A stretch of DNA of 64,000 nucleotides from Euptelea pleiosperma (Eukaryota; Streptophyta; Magnoliopsida; Ranunculales; Eupteleaceae): the NCBI GenBank assembly GCA_035048495.1, contig CM068553.1:20523190-20587189 (forward strand). The letters run 5' to 3'. Positions 53,582 through 64,000 of the stretch are shown in pieces (the first letter of the stretch is position 1; every line of letters starts with the position of its first letter). The translations under genes were made by a program, and so were the position numbers. A model generated the notes under the pieces. It saw nothing but the letters and a program-made list of their open reading frames with translations, had not been told where the DNA came from and did no database searches.

Positions 53582-55453
53582 CTACCCTAGAACGGCTCCT
53601 AAGGCGTAGTCAGAAGCATCGCACATTACCTTGAAAGGTAGAGTCCAGTCCGGGGGACGGATAATGGGCGAAGTAGTGAGCTCAGATTTGAGACGCTCAA
53701 ATTCCTTGACACAGTCAGTATTAAAGTCGAAAGGACTATCTTTAGCCAGAAGATGGGACAGAGGTCCAGCGATTTGAGAGAAGTCCTTGATGAATCGCCT
53801 ATAGAATCCTCCGTGTCCCAAAAAGGATCGGATGTCACGTACGAACTTAGGAATGGGCAAGGTCGAGATGATATCGATTTTAGCTTTGTCGACCTCAATG
53901 CCCTGATGGAAAATGACATGTCCTAGAACTATGGCTTTCTTTACCATGAAGTGGCATTTCTCCCAATTGAGGACAAGTCGCTTGTCCTGACAACGTTGAA
54001 GTACAAGCCCTAGATGGTTCAGACAGTCATCAAAGGATGACCCAAAGACCGAGAAGTCATCCATAAAGACTTCGAGGAATTTTTCCACCATGTCAGAGAA
54101 TATGCTCATCATACACCTTTGAAAGGTCGCGGGTGCATTGCAGAGGCCAAAGGGCATGCGCTTGTAGGCAAAAGTGCCAAAGGGACAGGTGAAAGTTGTT
54201 TTCTCGTGATCATCAGGGGCGATGGGTATTTGATTATACCCTAAGTAACCATCAAGGAAGCAGTAATAGGAGTGACCTGCTAGTCTCTACAACATCTGGT
54301 CTATGAAGGGTAAAGGAAAATGGTCCTTCCTAGTGTTGGTGTTGAGTCGTCGGTAATCGATGCAGACTCTCCACCCTTTCTTCAGGCGCTGGGTGACCAT
54401 TTCCTTGTTCTCATTTTCCACAATTGTGAAACCTGCCTTTTTAGGGACGACATGAATAGGACTCACCCATTTGCTATCGGAGATAGGGTAAATGATACCC
54501 GCATCTAACAGTTTAAGGACCTCGTCCCCTACTACATCCTTCAAAATGGGGTTCAACCTCCTCTGGTGTTCTCGAGAGGTTTTGGATTCATCATCGAGAT
54601 AGATGTGATGTTGGCACACCGAGGGGTCTATGCCACGAATATCATCTATAGTCCCACCTATCGCAGATATGTGCTCGTTGAGCAGCTCGAGAAGTTTCTT
54701 ACGTTCACTCTCAGACAAAGCATAAGCAATAATGACAGGGTAGGTTTCCTTAGGACCAAGATAGGCATAGGAAAGATCTGTTGGAAGTGGCTTGAGCTCC
54801 AATGTTGGAGCAGATGGAGTTGAAGTAGGTGTCACAGAAGACACGGATTGAAGATGTTTGACTTCAGTAGGTAAAGGAAGGATGGGTTCTCTGGCCATGG
54901 TTATCAGAGGCTCAAACTCGATGAGTGGAGCGGGGATCTCTAGCAGTGGAGCAGTCTCCAAAAGATCATTGAGATCAGAAATAGCTGACTCTGTTGTAAA
55001 GTCAGCCCCAAAGTGTGCTAGACACTGTTTAAGAATGTCTTCGGTTGAGTCCGGGATTAGACTCTCACCGTCACACATTTCATCGGTCACTTCGCGATCG
55101 GTATCTTGTTGCATTAAACGAAAGATATTGACCTCAGCTTTGAGGTTACCGAAAGCAATGGACATGTTTCCGTCTCGGCACCCGATGTGTGCGTTCGCGG
55201 TGGTAAGGAATGGACGGCCTAAAATGACCGGAATGCGGTTATCCTGACAAAACTCGGTGTCGAGATTGATAAAGTCCACAGGATAATAAAAGTCGGCGAC
55301 TTTTACTAGAACATCTTCAATGATTCTTCTTGGAATCTTGATGGACTGATCATCTAATTTCAGGGTGACAGTGGTAGGCTTCATATCTTTCAGTCCTAAC
55401 TGTTGATATATCAAGAATGGTATGAGGTTAACGCTAGCCCCTAAATCTAGCAA
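53582..55453 (-). pseudogene. Athila protease and reverse transcriptase
   Basis: Protease: MLDLGASVNLIPFLIYQQLG with an LDLGA motif (the DLG form is usual for this lineage), EDVLVKVADFYYPVDF, VILGRPFLTTANAHIGC. RT: KWVSPIHVVPKKAG, GWRVCIDYRRLNTNT, then a TAG near 54285, LAGHSYYCFLDGYLGYNQIP, KRMPFGLCNAPATFQRCM, the FMDD active site (EVFMDDFSVFG), and GHVIFHQGIEVDKAKI. One further TAG at ~53580 separates it from RNase H. Confidence 0.9.
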
Positions 55454-55474
55454 GGCAGTGCAACTAAAGTTGTC

Positions 55475-57662
55475 TCAAATTTCACATTGGACAGTTGGGC
55501 TACCTGGATCCTTGTGTTTGATCACACTATTGCATTGAATGAACGCGATAGCTTTTTCGGCCAAGAAGGCAGCTTTGGGTACATGCGTACACCGCTTAAC
55601 TGTGCACAAGTCCTTGAGGAATTTGGCATAGGAGGGGATTTGCTTGATAGCAGAAAGGAATGGGATATTGATCTGGACGTCTTTAAAGACGTCTAAAATC
55701 TCTGAGAATTGCTGATCCCGCTTATCTTGGACAAGTCTGTCCGGGAAGGGAGGCTTTACTCGACAAATGGATTTGTCTTTAGCCTTGGATTTCTGCACAG
55801 GGATATCTGATGTTGGTGCAGAGGTAGAAGAAGCAGAGGTAGGATTAGGACTTGTTTCCTCTGTACGAGTGATCGGTGCTGGAGATGGCACCGACGGTGG
55901 TTGAACTCCCATGTCCACAGTTTTTCCAGATCGTAGGGTGGTTACAACTTGCACCTCCCCTTGACAATTCTCATTCTGGCTCTGAGATTGGGAACCAATC
56001 TCATATAATGCTCCTTTAGCATTTCCTTTTGGGTTAGGGATGGGTTGGCTAGGGAAGATGCCTTTAGCTTTCTCAGCTTCCAGGTTGCCTAAGCGTTGCT
56101 CTAGACGAAGCGTGGATTGTATTTACTGTTGCTCTAGGCGTTGCATAAATTGTTGTTGCTGAGTAATGAGTTGAGCTAGAAGGTCTTCGATACCGGATTT
56201 GGGGACCGACTGTTGGGGGGGCAGCTAAAGGGAGCTGAGGCACCAATTCATGACTCGAGCTCATCTGGGCATTATAGTTATAGGCTGGAGAATTAGTTGG
56301 GACAATCTGTTGGTTCTGAAAGTTCTGGGGAACTCTTTGCTGATTCTGAAATGTGCTCGGTTGTCTAGAGTATTGACCCTGTTGGAACTGCTGGTTTTGA
56401 GTAGAAGGGTACTAACTCTGCTAGTATTGTCCCTGATTGAATTGCCTATTGGGTTGATTGAACCCTGGAGGGTACATGCCCTGAGTCTGACGCGAAGGTT
56501 GAGCTTGTGGTTAAGTAGACTGAGGCCTCCAAGAGAAGTTAGGGTGGTTTCTCGTGTCCGGATGATAAGATTGACTATACGAGTTTTGAGTGGGTGGTTT
56601 GTATGTGCTGAAAGCACAAATTTCTTCCTGAAGAGGATTAGACCATCCTTCATTCAAAGGACAATGCTTAGTAGTATGGGAGGGTTGCAGACAGAGGGTG
56701 CAGGATTTCACAGGGCTCTCGTGTCCCACATGCATGACTGGGGTAGACTGTTGAGTAGGCTTTTGTACTGATACAGCCAGTGCTGAGACTGACTTGCTCA
56801 ACTCTTGAATGACTGATCAAAGCTCAGTATCTGCTGTAGCATCATGTGCCTTGGTGGTCCTTTGGACCGAAGTGGCTCGACTAAACTCTGAGTCAGTCGT
56901 CCAATGTTGAGAGTTTTCTCCTAACTCTCCCAAGAATTTGTATGCATCGGTCGGAGTTTGGTGCAGGAATTTTCCCTGGCACATTGACTCTACCATGGTC
57001 CAGGACTCATCAGTAAGTCCCTTGTAGAAGACATGGACAAGATTGCCCTTGTCGATGCTATGGTGGGGACACTTAGTCAGGTAGTCTTGGAATCTTTCCC
57101 ACGCTTCGAAAAATTTCTCATCGGACTTCTGTCGAAAGTCTTGGATGAGTTGCTTCATTTGGTTGGTCCAAGTCATGGGGTAGAATTTAGACATGAATTT
57201 GCCCACCAACTCTTTCCAACTACTGATTGAATCAGCGGGTAAGGAGTAGAACCAATTTGAGGCTCGGTCTTTGAGCGAGAATGGGAAAACTCGCAGACAC
57301 ACATTGTCATCATCGAGGTTCTGATTTTTGAAAAGTAGGATGACATGCTGGAATTCCCTAATATGGGAATATGGGTCTTCTCTTGGGAGACCACGAAAGG
57401 TTGGCAGCATTTGGATCGTCTGCGGCCTGATCTCAAACTGTACCACCGTAGTAGGTGAGAGAATAATGCAAGTGGGCGGATTAGCAGAGATAGGGGCGAA
57501 CGTCTCGATAAGAGGTCGTTCAACTGCCATGACTATAAAGGTAGTAGTACTGGGGGAGGCGGGTGGAAAAAGAGATGGGGAAGGATTCAGTAGAGGATCC
57601 ACTGTAGGTATGTGATTCTCAGATCGAACCAAGCGTTTGTTCGGACGAGTCCAAACGGGCAT
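55475..57662 (-). pseudogene. Athila gag and gag-pol linker
   Basis: Gag (56817-57662): FEIRPQTIQMLPTFRGLP, REFQHVILLFKNQN, FPFSLKDRASNWFYSLP, WERFQDYLTKCPHHSID. A TGA near 56817 is followed in frame by the zinc knuckle CTLCLQPSHTTKHC (CX2CX4HX4C, about 56667-56710). A Gln/Asn-rich region with several frame changes follows (56000-56510), then the linker VVTTLRSGKTVDM, PPFPDRLVQDK and IPSYAKFLKDLC (55475-55954). Confidence 0.85.
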
Positions 57663-59355
57663 ACCCTATGGAGGGAAGCTCTATACTTGGCAAAAAGTTG
57701 CCAGAGAGGTACACTATCCTAAATGATGCACACCAAGCACAGATAATCCTATTCTAAACAATCAGGATATATTTTAGGAATTATCTTGTTAGTTTTGGGG
57801 CTAGAGTAGATTATGACAGTGGGCAGACCACTGGTTTATCTCTTAACCGCCGGACTAACTGTTTTGCACTCAGAGGTTCTCACCAGGCTACATCTTCAGA
57901 GCAAATCCTTTAGTACTAACTCTAGTTAAGAACAAGGCAATCCGAAGCCTAGACAGACGTGCGGCACAATGGCTGCCTTAAGTACGTCCCAGACTAACCG
58001 GATTGGTCAAGTGGATAAGAAGAGTGTTCCCTCGGGTTAAGCTAGGGTTGATGCGTGTTCCTAGTCCACATGCAACTAACCGCCGAATAGTCTAAGATGC
58101 CACGTCGAGCTCAGTGTACTTGAGTAGCAGGGACTTATGGGTGTGTTAGACAACAGGGACCCGCGCTCGTGGTCTTATTTCGATTGGATGTTAAGCAGGT
58201 TCGCTTTGTGTGGATTTTTCCTCGAACACCGGGCTAATTGGCTCTACTTCTTGATTCTTTTTAATTAAATGGAGCCTAGGGATCAAATCAGTTGGAATGA
58301 TGAGGTGGGTGATGAAATCCCACCAGTTTCAATTTTGGAGCTGGGTCTGCTATCTTAGAGTTGATTGATTAACGGCCTCGCCACGCAAGTCGAATAAGTT
58401 GTTGCTAGAAAACAAATAGACAAGCGGCAATGATTCACCCAATAACACCGTATCGCACTCAAGGCGAGGATAGGGACTTATCTCCCGTGGGCCACGCCAC
58501 GGGGTCGCCTCCGTGGGTTAGGGAGGGGTATCCTAATGGGCTTGGGCCCGACTCCACCTCTTTGAGCTTTCACTCCCTACCCACACTGGATCGTGTTCTT
58601 ACAGAAAAGTTAGATCGCACGGTCTAGGTATTTGGGATTCTATTTGGAAGATCCTTGCCTTTTTAGAGTTCACAGAGCACGTATTGGATTGAGGCAAGTT
58701 TTTGAATTAATTTGCAAATTCGAGATGGGGTGAAATTTAGGAATTCTAAGAATGGAAAATACCTAGATTGGAAAGTTTCCCGAACTGTGGAGATCTTCCA
58801 AGAGAGATTTGATGGCGAGATCCCGTACAGTTTTGGAAAATTTCCCAAATTTGAAATTCTGCTAGATTTGGGGTATTTCCTTTTGTAGACTTTTCCAAAT
58901 TCGGAGGATTTCTAAAGATAGAAATTCCTCTAAAGTGGAAACTTCTAAGAGGGGAAACCCTAATTTAGCAAAGTTTCAAGATTTTAGAATCTTTTCAAAA
59001 ATCGCAAATCCTTAATTGGTGATTTCTAAAAATCTGTAGAATATAAAACCCTAATTTTTTTGAATTTTGATTTTTTTGATTTTTTTGGTATTTTTCACTT
59101 AATCTAGGGTTTCTAAAAAACCCTAGAACAAGATCTAGCAGTTTATATGGAAAGCAGTAAAATTCCTAAATTATTACAAATTGCACTCGGCCTTCCGAGG
59201 CATTAAAAATAGTAATTTAAAAGACTGCTAAAAATCACTAAAAATAAAAAATAGAAAGTTTCCCGAAAAGGTCGGGCTGTCCAAATTGAGCAGCTTTCCG
59301 ATTTGGCAACTTTCCAATTTCGTCTTTACGTCCTTTTTTGCACTCCCGAATACCC
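57663..59355 (-). other. Leader of Athila copy 2
   Basis: ~1.7 kb of noncoding leader between PBS and gag, matching in reverse the plus-strand leader at 43757-45053 and 62101-62516. There is no conserved frame; short ORFs in this area differ between the copies. Confidence 0.8.
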
Positions 59356-59373
59356 GAGTGGCAGTGGCGCCAT
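59356..59373 (-). other. Primer-binding site of Athila copy 2
   Basis: The minus strand reads AATGGCGCCACTGCCACT right after the LTR; TGGCGCC is the canonical tRNA-Asp-type PBS core of Athila elements. Confidence 0.9.
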
Positions 59374-60832
59374 TTGAAAGTAGGATTTTTTCGCGTCGTT
59401 GGTTACGGAAACCCTAGAATCAATACATTTGTAATTTTTATCCGATTATCCTATAAAATATGCGATATTGTATAGGGGTTCGTGTGGGATGTCGATCCGC
59501 ACTCAAGATTAGTCAGATTAGCATAATCAGGAACATGAAATGACGGAACATTGCAAGAAATGATAGATAAAAATATACATCATTCAGTGATCAAAATGTC
59601 TATTACAATGCCTGAATCAAAAATAAGAGAAAATAAAATAACTAAAGATCAATTCGAAGAAGAAAGATAAAGTCAAATATAGAGAGATGAAATGAGATTT
59701 AGAGAGAGAAAATGATAGAAGAGAGAGAAAGTTGAACTAGTGAGAAAAAAAATAGGGGAGAGAATTCTAGAGAGAAATAGAGAGAATTAGAGAGAGAGAG
59801 AGAAAAGGGTAGAGAGAGAAAAGTTAAAGAGAGATTTTTCTACCTCGAACTTACCATGGAGATGACCGGAAAAGAGAGATCTATGATGGATGGATCATCC
59901 ATTAAGATGGAGAGATGAGTCGGCCATCCCTTCAAGTGGGGGTGCGTGCCCAGTGATGATGGATGATGTTGGTTGCGAGGGAGAAGATGGTGATGATAGC
60001 AAGGGTTAGGCGTGGAGGAGACCGACCGAAACGCACCCAAGTCTCAGTCCAACCAAGATCAGGCCGTAAGGGAGAGGTGGTTGCTTTTGGTGGAGCTTGA
60101 GAGAAGGTTAACACGTGGCTGCAAGGGAAAACACCCACGGCTACCCATCCTTCTTCTTCTCTCTTTATTTTTTTTCCATTTTTTTTTTGTTTTGTTTCTT
60201 GGGAAGAGAAAGAGAGAATGGACGGTGGCTGTTGGCGTGGAAGCAAGGATGGGGGTGTTGTGGTGTTGTTGCTGCTGCCACAAGACAGTAGGCGTTGATG
60301 GCTGTGAAGCCGGTTGGCAAGTGGGAGAGGGTCGTGGCTGGCGTGGAACGATGAACAGCACCGGTGTTCACCGGAGTTGCAGTAGCAGGTGGTGCAACAT
60401 TCTAGGGGGTTAACAGGTGAGAATAAGATCAGAAAACGTGGGGAAATATCCACGTTCTCTTTGGGGAGAAAATAGGGTAGAGTTTTCGGTGGTGGTAGTG
60501 ACGGTCTGCTCTCTTGCAGACCGCTACTTAGTATTAATGAAGACTGGTTGTAGGCGGCCGGAGTTGCAAGTCTGCAACTCCGGCAAGGAGAAAAAGAAGA
60601 AGAAGAAGAAGAAGAGGAAGAGGAAGAAGAGAAAGTAGAAGGGAAAGAAAAAGAAGAAGAAGAAGATGAAGAAGAAGAGAAAGAGGCGCACCTGTGGGCA
60701 GACGCCTGAAAAGATGTGGCGGTGCAAAGTGCAGCACCGGAGTTCGCCAGTTTCAATGGTGGGAAGGTGCTGGGGCGGTGCTCAGTGCTGTTAACGGCTT
60801 GCTGAAGGAGAGGGGACTTGCAAGGAGAAGAT

Positions 60833-60863
<31 letters not shown>

Positions 60864-62100
60864 AAGAAGAAGAAGAAGAAGAAGAGGAGAAGGAAGACCT
60901 AGATGGCCGGAGTTGCTGCCTGCAACTCCGGCGAAGATGGAGGTGGAAGAAGAAGAAAAAAAAAATAAGAAGAAAGGAAGAAGAGGCAAGAAGGAGAAGG
61001 GATACGTGCAGGATTGATAGGGGGAGATGGGGAAAGGGATTGAAGGGGGATTAGGGTTCCAAAGAACCCTTCTCCTTCCCCTTTTAAAGCTCCCTAGTTT
61101 AATATATATATATATATACATTTTATTTAAAGTAAAACCCTACTTTTCTTTGGGGAATTTCCCCATTTAGTGGACCCCCCATTTTTTAAAATTTAATTGA
61201 AATTATTTTGAAATTCACGGGGTCCACTAACTGGTCGGATAGAGGGTCGATGATGATGGGCCCGACTACTGGCCCACATGGAATGATGATGTCCATCGTC
61301 TCACAAGATGATGTGACAGACAATCTGATGGCGATCGGATGGATGGTGACTTTATTGGGACCCAGATTTGTAGATCGACGGATCTAGAGAGATCCAACGG
61401 TTCGGTGGAAGATCCAACGGTCCGATTGAAGATCCAACGGTCAGAAAGCTAAGGGAGATGAGACAGAGCCAATGGGCAGGAGTTCTGGGGTTAGGTCAGT
61501 AGATTCGAGGACCGAGAGATTAAGAGAGAGAGAATAAGGAGAGATGAGAGAGAAAATATCAGAAAATGGAGATAAAAGTATTGGCAGAGGGTTGGAACCC
61601 TGGTCTTCACTGTGACCATCCTCACGCTTCTCCAGTATAGTAGACTATCATTCCTTGCTGACTCATGTGGCTTTAAACGCTTTGGTCCGTCTCTTGGTCA
61701 TTGGCTCTCCTACTCTCTTCGTTCTTTGGGCCGGCTTCTTGGTCATCTTATTCAGCCCATATTTGGCCCATATCTTCTAGTCATAGCATGCAGGCTCTTT
61801 AAGCTTTGATAATGGGCTTTCCTGATTGATGTGGGCTCGCAAGTCTCGAGAATTGTCCCATCGGGGTTTCCTGCGACAGAAGAAGCGCGTAATAAGACTT
61901 TATCAGAACGACTCAATGTCTAGACTTCCGAAAATGTGTTTAATGCATGCAAATATACCATTTCGTCCAGAAAAGTGTGTTTTACGCAACAAAAGAGACT
62001 CTGACGTAGAAAAGTAGATAAATAGAGCATTTTAACATAGGAGAGTGTGAAAACGCTTAGAAGATAACAGTGGAAAATACGCACTTTTAAGCGAATATCA
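59374..62100 (-). repeat. 5' LTR of Athila copy 2, 2727 bp (L6)
   Basis: Plus-strand ends TGAAAGTAGGATTTTTTCGC and AAGCGAATATCA. Contains two GAGTTGCA hairpins (60557-60584, 60906-60932) each followed by a GAA tract, and a decayed tRNA-like block near 61585-61660. The partner LTR is 45054-45777. Confidence 0.93.
60557..60932. repeat. Two GAGTTGCA hairpins in LTR L6
   Basis: GCCGGAGTTGCAAGTCTGCAACTCCGGC read in two halves at 60557-60584 (12-bp perfect stem GCCGGAGTTGCA/TGCAACTCCGGC) and a second at 60906-60932 (GCCGGAGTTGC/GCAACTCCGGC). (GAA)n tracts follow at ~60594 and ~60945; another lies at 60835-60890. Confidence 0.85.
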
Positions 62101-62516
62101 AACATGCACCAACCCTAGCTTAACCCGAGGGAACACTCTTCTTATACACTTGACCAATCCGGTTAGTCTGGGACGTACTTAAGACAGCCATTGTGCCGCA
62201 CATTTGTCTAGGCTTCGGATTATCTTGTTGTTAACTTGAGTTAGTACTAAAGGATTCGCTCTAAAGAGTGTAGCCTGGTGAGAACCCAAGAGCGACAAAG
62301 TTAGTCCGGCGGGTAACAAGATAAACCAGTGGTCCGCCCACTGTCATAATATACCTCAACCCACCAACTAACAAGATAAATCCCTTAAAACATCCTGATT
62401 GTTTTAGAAATAGGGTTATCATGTTTGCTCCTTGTGCATCATATAGTCTACTTCAGGTTAGTGTTCTCCTCTGACAACTTTTTGCCCAGTTTACGGCTTA
62501 CTTTTTCAAGCATATG
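62101..62516 (+). other. Leader of Athila copy 1 (second part)
   Basis: It continues the leader broken at 45053: CAACCCTAGCTTAACCCGAG and CATCCTGATTGTTT match the reverse complement of the copy 2 leader (58030-57760). It ends at CATATG, where a new LTR starts at its exact TG, shortly before gag would be expected. Confidence 0.8.
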
Positions 62517-62959
62517 TGATATTCGCTCAAAAGTGCTTATTTTAAGCAATTATCCTTTTAGCGTTATTGCATTCTCCTACGTAAAATGCTCTATTTATCT
62601 ACTTTTCTACGTAATAGTCTCTTCTGTTGCGTAGAACACACTTTTCTAGACGAAATGGTATATTTGCATGCATTAAACACATTTTCGGAAGTCTAGACAT
62701 TGAGTCGTTCTGATAAAATCTCATTACGCGCTTCTTCTGTCGTAGAAAACTCCGATGGGACAATTCTCGAGACTTGCGAGCCCACATTGATCAGGAAATC
62801 TCATTATCAAAGCTTAAAGAGCCCACATGCTATGACTAGAAGATATGGGCCAAATATGGGCTGAATAAGAGGACCAAAAATTAGCCCAAAGAACGAAGAG
62901 AACAGGAGAACTAATAACCAAGAGATGGACCAAAGCGTTTAAAGCCACATGAGTCAGCA

Positions 62960-63045
62960 AGGAATGATAGTCTACTCTATTGGAGAAGCGTGAGGATGGT
63001 CACAGTGAAGACCAGGGTTCCAGACCCTCGGCCAATACTTTTATC
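62960..63045 (+). promoter_or_regulatory. tRNA-like block in LTR L7
   Basis: TAGTCTACTCTATTGGAGAAGC followed by GGTTCCAGACC (63016-63026) with AGGG/CCCT flanks, then a TTTT at ~63040. The A-box is weaker than in L5, the B-box one base off consensus. Confidence 0.4.
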
Positions 63046-63681
63046 TCTATTTTCTGATATTTTCTCTCTCATCTCTCCTTATTCTCTCTCTCTTCATCTC
63101 TCGGTCATCGAATCTACTGACCTAACCCCAGAACTCCTGCCCATTGGCTCTGTCTCATCTCCCTTAGCTTTATGACCGTTGGATCTTCTACCGGACCGTT
63201 GGATCTCTCTAGATCCGTCGATCTACCAATCTGGGTCCCAATCAAGTCACCATCCATCCGATCGCCATCAGACTGTCTGTCACATCATCTTGTGAGACGA
63301 TGGACATCATTAATCCATGTGGGCCAGTAGCCGGGCCCATCATCATCGACCCGCTGTCAGACCAGTTAGTGGACCCCGTGAATTTCAAAATAATTTTAAT
63401 TAAATTTTAAAAAATGGGGGGTCCACTAAATGGGGAAATTCCCCAAAGAAAAGTAGTGTTTTACTTAAAATATATATATATATATTTAAAAATTCCCTAA
63501 TTTCCATTAATGGAAACTAGGGAGCTTTAAAAGGGGAAGGAGAAGGGTTCTTTGGAACCCTAATCCCCCTCTAATCCCTTCAATCCTTCCCCAAAACCCC
63601 ATTCTCATCATTCCCCCCTTCTTTGGCCCCCATTTCTCTTCTTCTCCTTCATATTCTTCACCATCTTCTTCGCGTCTTCTA

Positions 63682-63706
63682 CCGGAGTTGCAGCCTGCAA
63701 CTCCGG
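63682..63706. repeat. GAGTTGCA hairpin in LTR L7
   Basis: CCGGAGTTGCAGCCTGCAAC then TCCGG forms an 11-bp stem with a 3-base loop. A CTT-rich tract (the complement of the GAA tract in the oppositely oriented LTRs) precedes it at 63600-63680. Confidence 0.8.
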
Positions 63707-64000
63707 CTGGCAACAACTGCGAGCACCTTGCACGAACCTGCTCCACTCCTCCTTCACACCATCACCTCAGCCACTGCCCTCCCTTGCTGCCCCTCTCATC
63801 TTGCTCCGCCTGTTGCCTTTTTACAGCACCAACCACCACCTTCCTCGTGATAGACGGTGGTTGTTCTTCTAAACAGCCACCACCGTTGTTAACCCCAAGC
63901 CGTTCTCCACCATCCAGAACCCCCTGCATTTTGAACCCTCAGCACCCAGCCGTCCTTAACCTCTCCTAAAAACAAAAAAAAAAAAAGAAAAAAAGAAGGA

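Larger units (their letters stand above)
45054..62100 (-). mobile_element. Athila-type gypsy element, full span with both LTRs (copy 2)
   Basis: Minus-strand order: 5' LTR (62100-59374), PBS (59373-59356), leader, gag (57662-55475), protease-RT (55453-53582), RNase H-integrase (53560-51979), 3' region, PPT (45790-45778), 3' LTR (45777-45054). Flanks are AACAC (45049-45053) and AACAT (62101-62105), a 5-bp TSD with one change. Inserted in it are an LTR fragment (47446-49829) and a solo LTR (49914-51743). LTRs differ by roughly 3-4% over the first 300 bases by eye. All frames are broken. Confidence 0.9.
39531..62516 (+). mobile_element. Plus-strand Athila-type element (copy 1), heavily interrupted
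   Basis: A 5' LTR (39531-41125), PBS region (41126-41150) and leader (43757-45053, continuing 62101-62516) lie on the plus strand. A solo LTR (41151-43756) interrupts the PBS region, and a whole minus-strand Athila (45054-62100) interrupts the leader. At 62517 another plus-strand LTR begins before gag is reached. The leader matches, in reverse, the leader of the minus-strand Athila (57663-59355). Confidence 0.8.
62517..64000 (+). mobile_element. Athila-type LTR, plus strand, cut by window end (L7)
   Basis: It starts TGATATTCGCTCAAAAG and follows the LTR sequence of L2 and L6 in reverse orientation, including a tRNA-like block (62960-63045), the TTAATTAAATTTT region, a TTAAAAGGGGAAGGAGAAGG leader start and a hairpin at 63682-63706. 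It runs off the window in a C/T-rich part, so solo or complete status is unknown. Confidence 0.88.

Noticed and set aside
54858..55247. Plus-strand open frame of 129 codons
   Set aside because: It is an antisense shadow of Athila protease and linker sequence.
1..64000. CRISPR array, bacterial operon or prophage features
   Set aside because: No regular spacer-repeat pattern; all recognisable genes are plant or plant-transposon types.

Overview
This is a repeat-dominated stretch of a flowering-plant nuclear genome. The basis is Ty1/copia and Ty3/gypsy (Athila-type) retrotransposons with plant-type primer-binding sites, a plant L1-type LINE, many hAT-like MITEs, and the first coding exon of a plant AGC-VIII (D6PK-type) protein kinase. 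Heavy nesting and solo LTRs suggest a large genome. I cannot name the species.

Layout. 1-365: a long-TIR MITE. About 720-9965: fragments of SIRE-like copia elements. A plus-strand LTR with PBS runs directly into a minus-strand gag-pol remnant, which is split by another LTR fragment, and its 5' LTR carries a gypsy solo LTR (7051-9063). 9970-18158: an old plus-strand copia split by a young, almost complete minus-strand copia (11997-17134; TSD AATAC; LTRs differing at 3 of 210 positions). 18185-18430: hAT transposase tail. About 18600-22870: minus-strand LINE with its 3' half missing.

The only probable host gene is on the minus strand. Its first coding exon is 24208-25439, with a probable 5'-UTR intron and a CT-rich leader to about 26395. 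The exon ends at a good splice donor inside the kinase domain, but no second kinase exon follows to position 1. Either the intron exceeds 24 kb and is filled with transposons, or the gene is broken. Upstream (26.58-33.46 kb) is a dense cluster of hAT-like MITEs, several with exact 8-bp TSDs, inserted into one another.

33.46-64.0 kb is an Athila-type gypsy nest. A 3' part of one minus-strand element (33464-38657) abuts a Tat-like LTR piece. A plus-strand Athila (39531 onward) is interrupted in its primer-binding region by a solo LTR (41151-43756) and in its leader by a whole minus-strand Athila (45054-62100). That element in turn holds an LTR fragment flanked by 32-bp direct repeats (47446-49829) and a plus-strand solo LTR (49914-51743). 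A further LTR begins at 62517 and leaves the window.

The retroelement reading frames all carry stops or frameshifts; many stops are consistent with CAG-to-TAG change. The most unusual signals are inside the Athila-type LTRs: a tRNA-like block (A-box and B-box plus T-run) and a repeated GC-rich hairpin (CCGGAGTTGCA ... TGCAACTCCGG) next to GAA-rich tracts.
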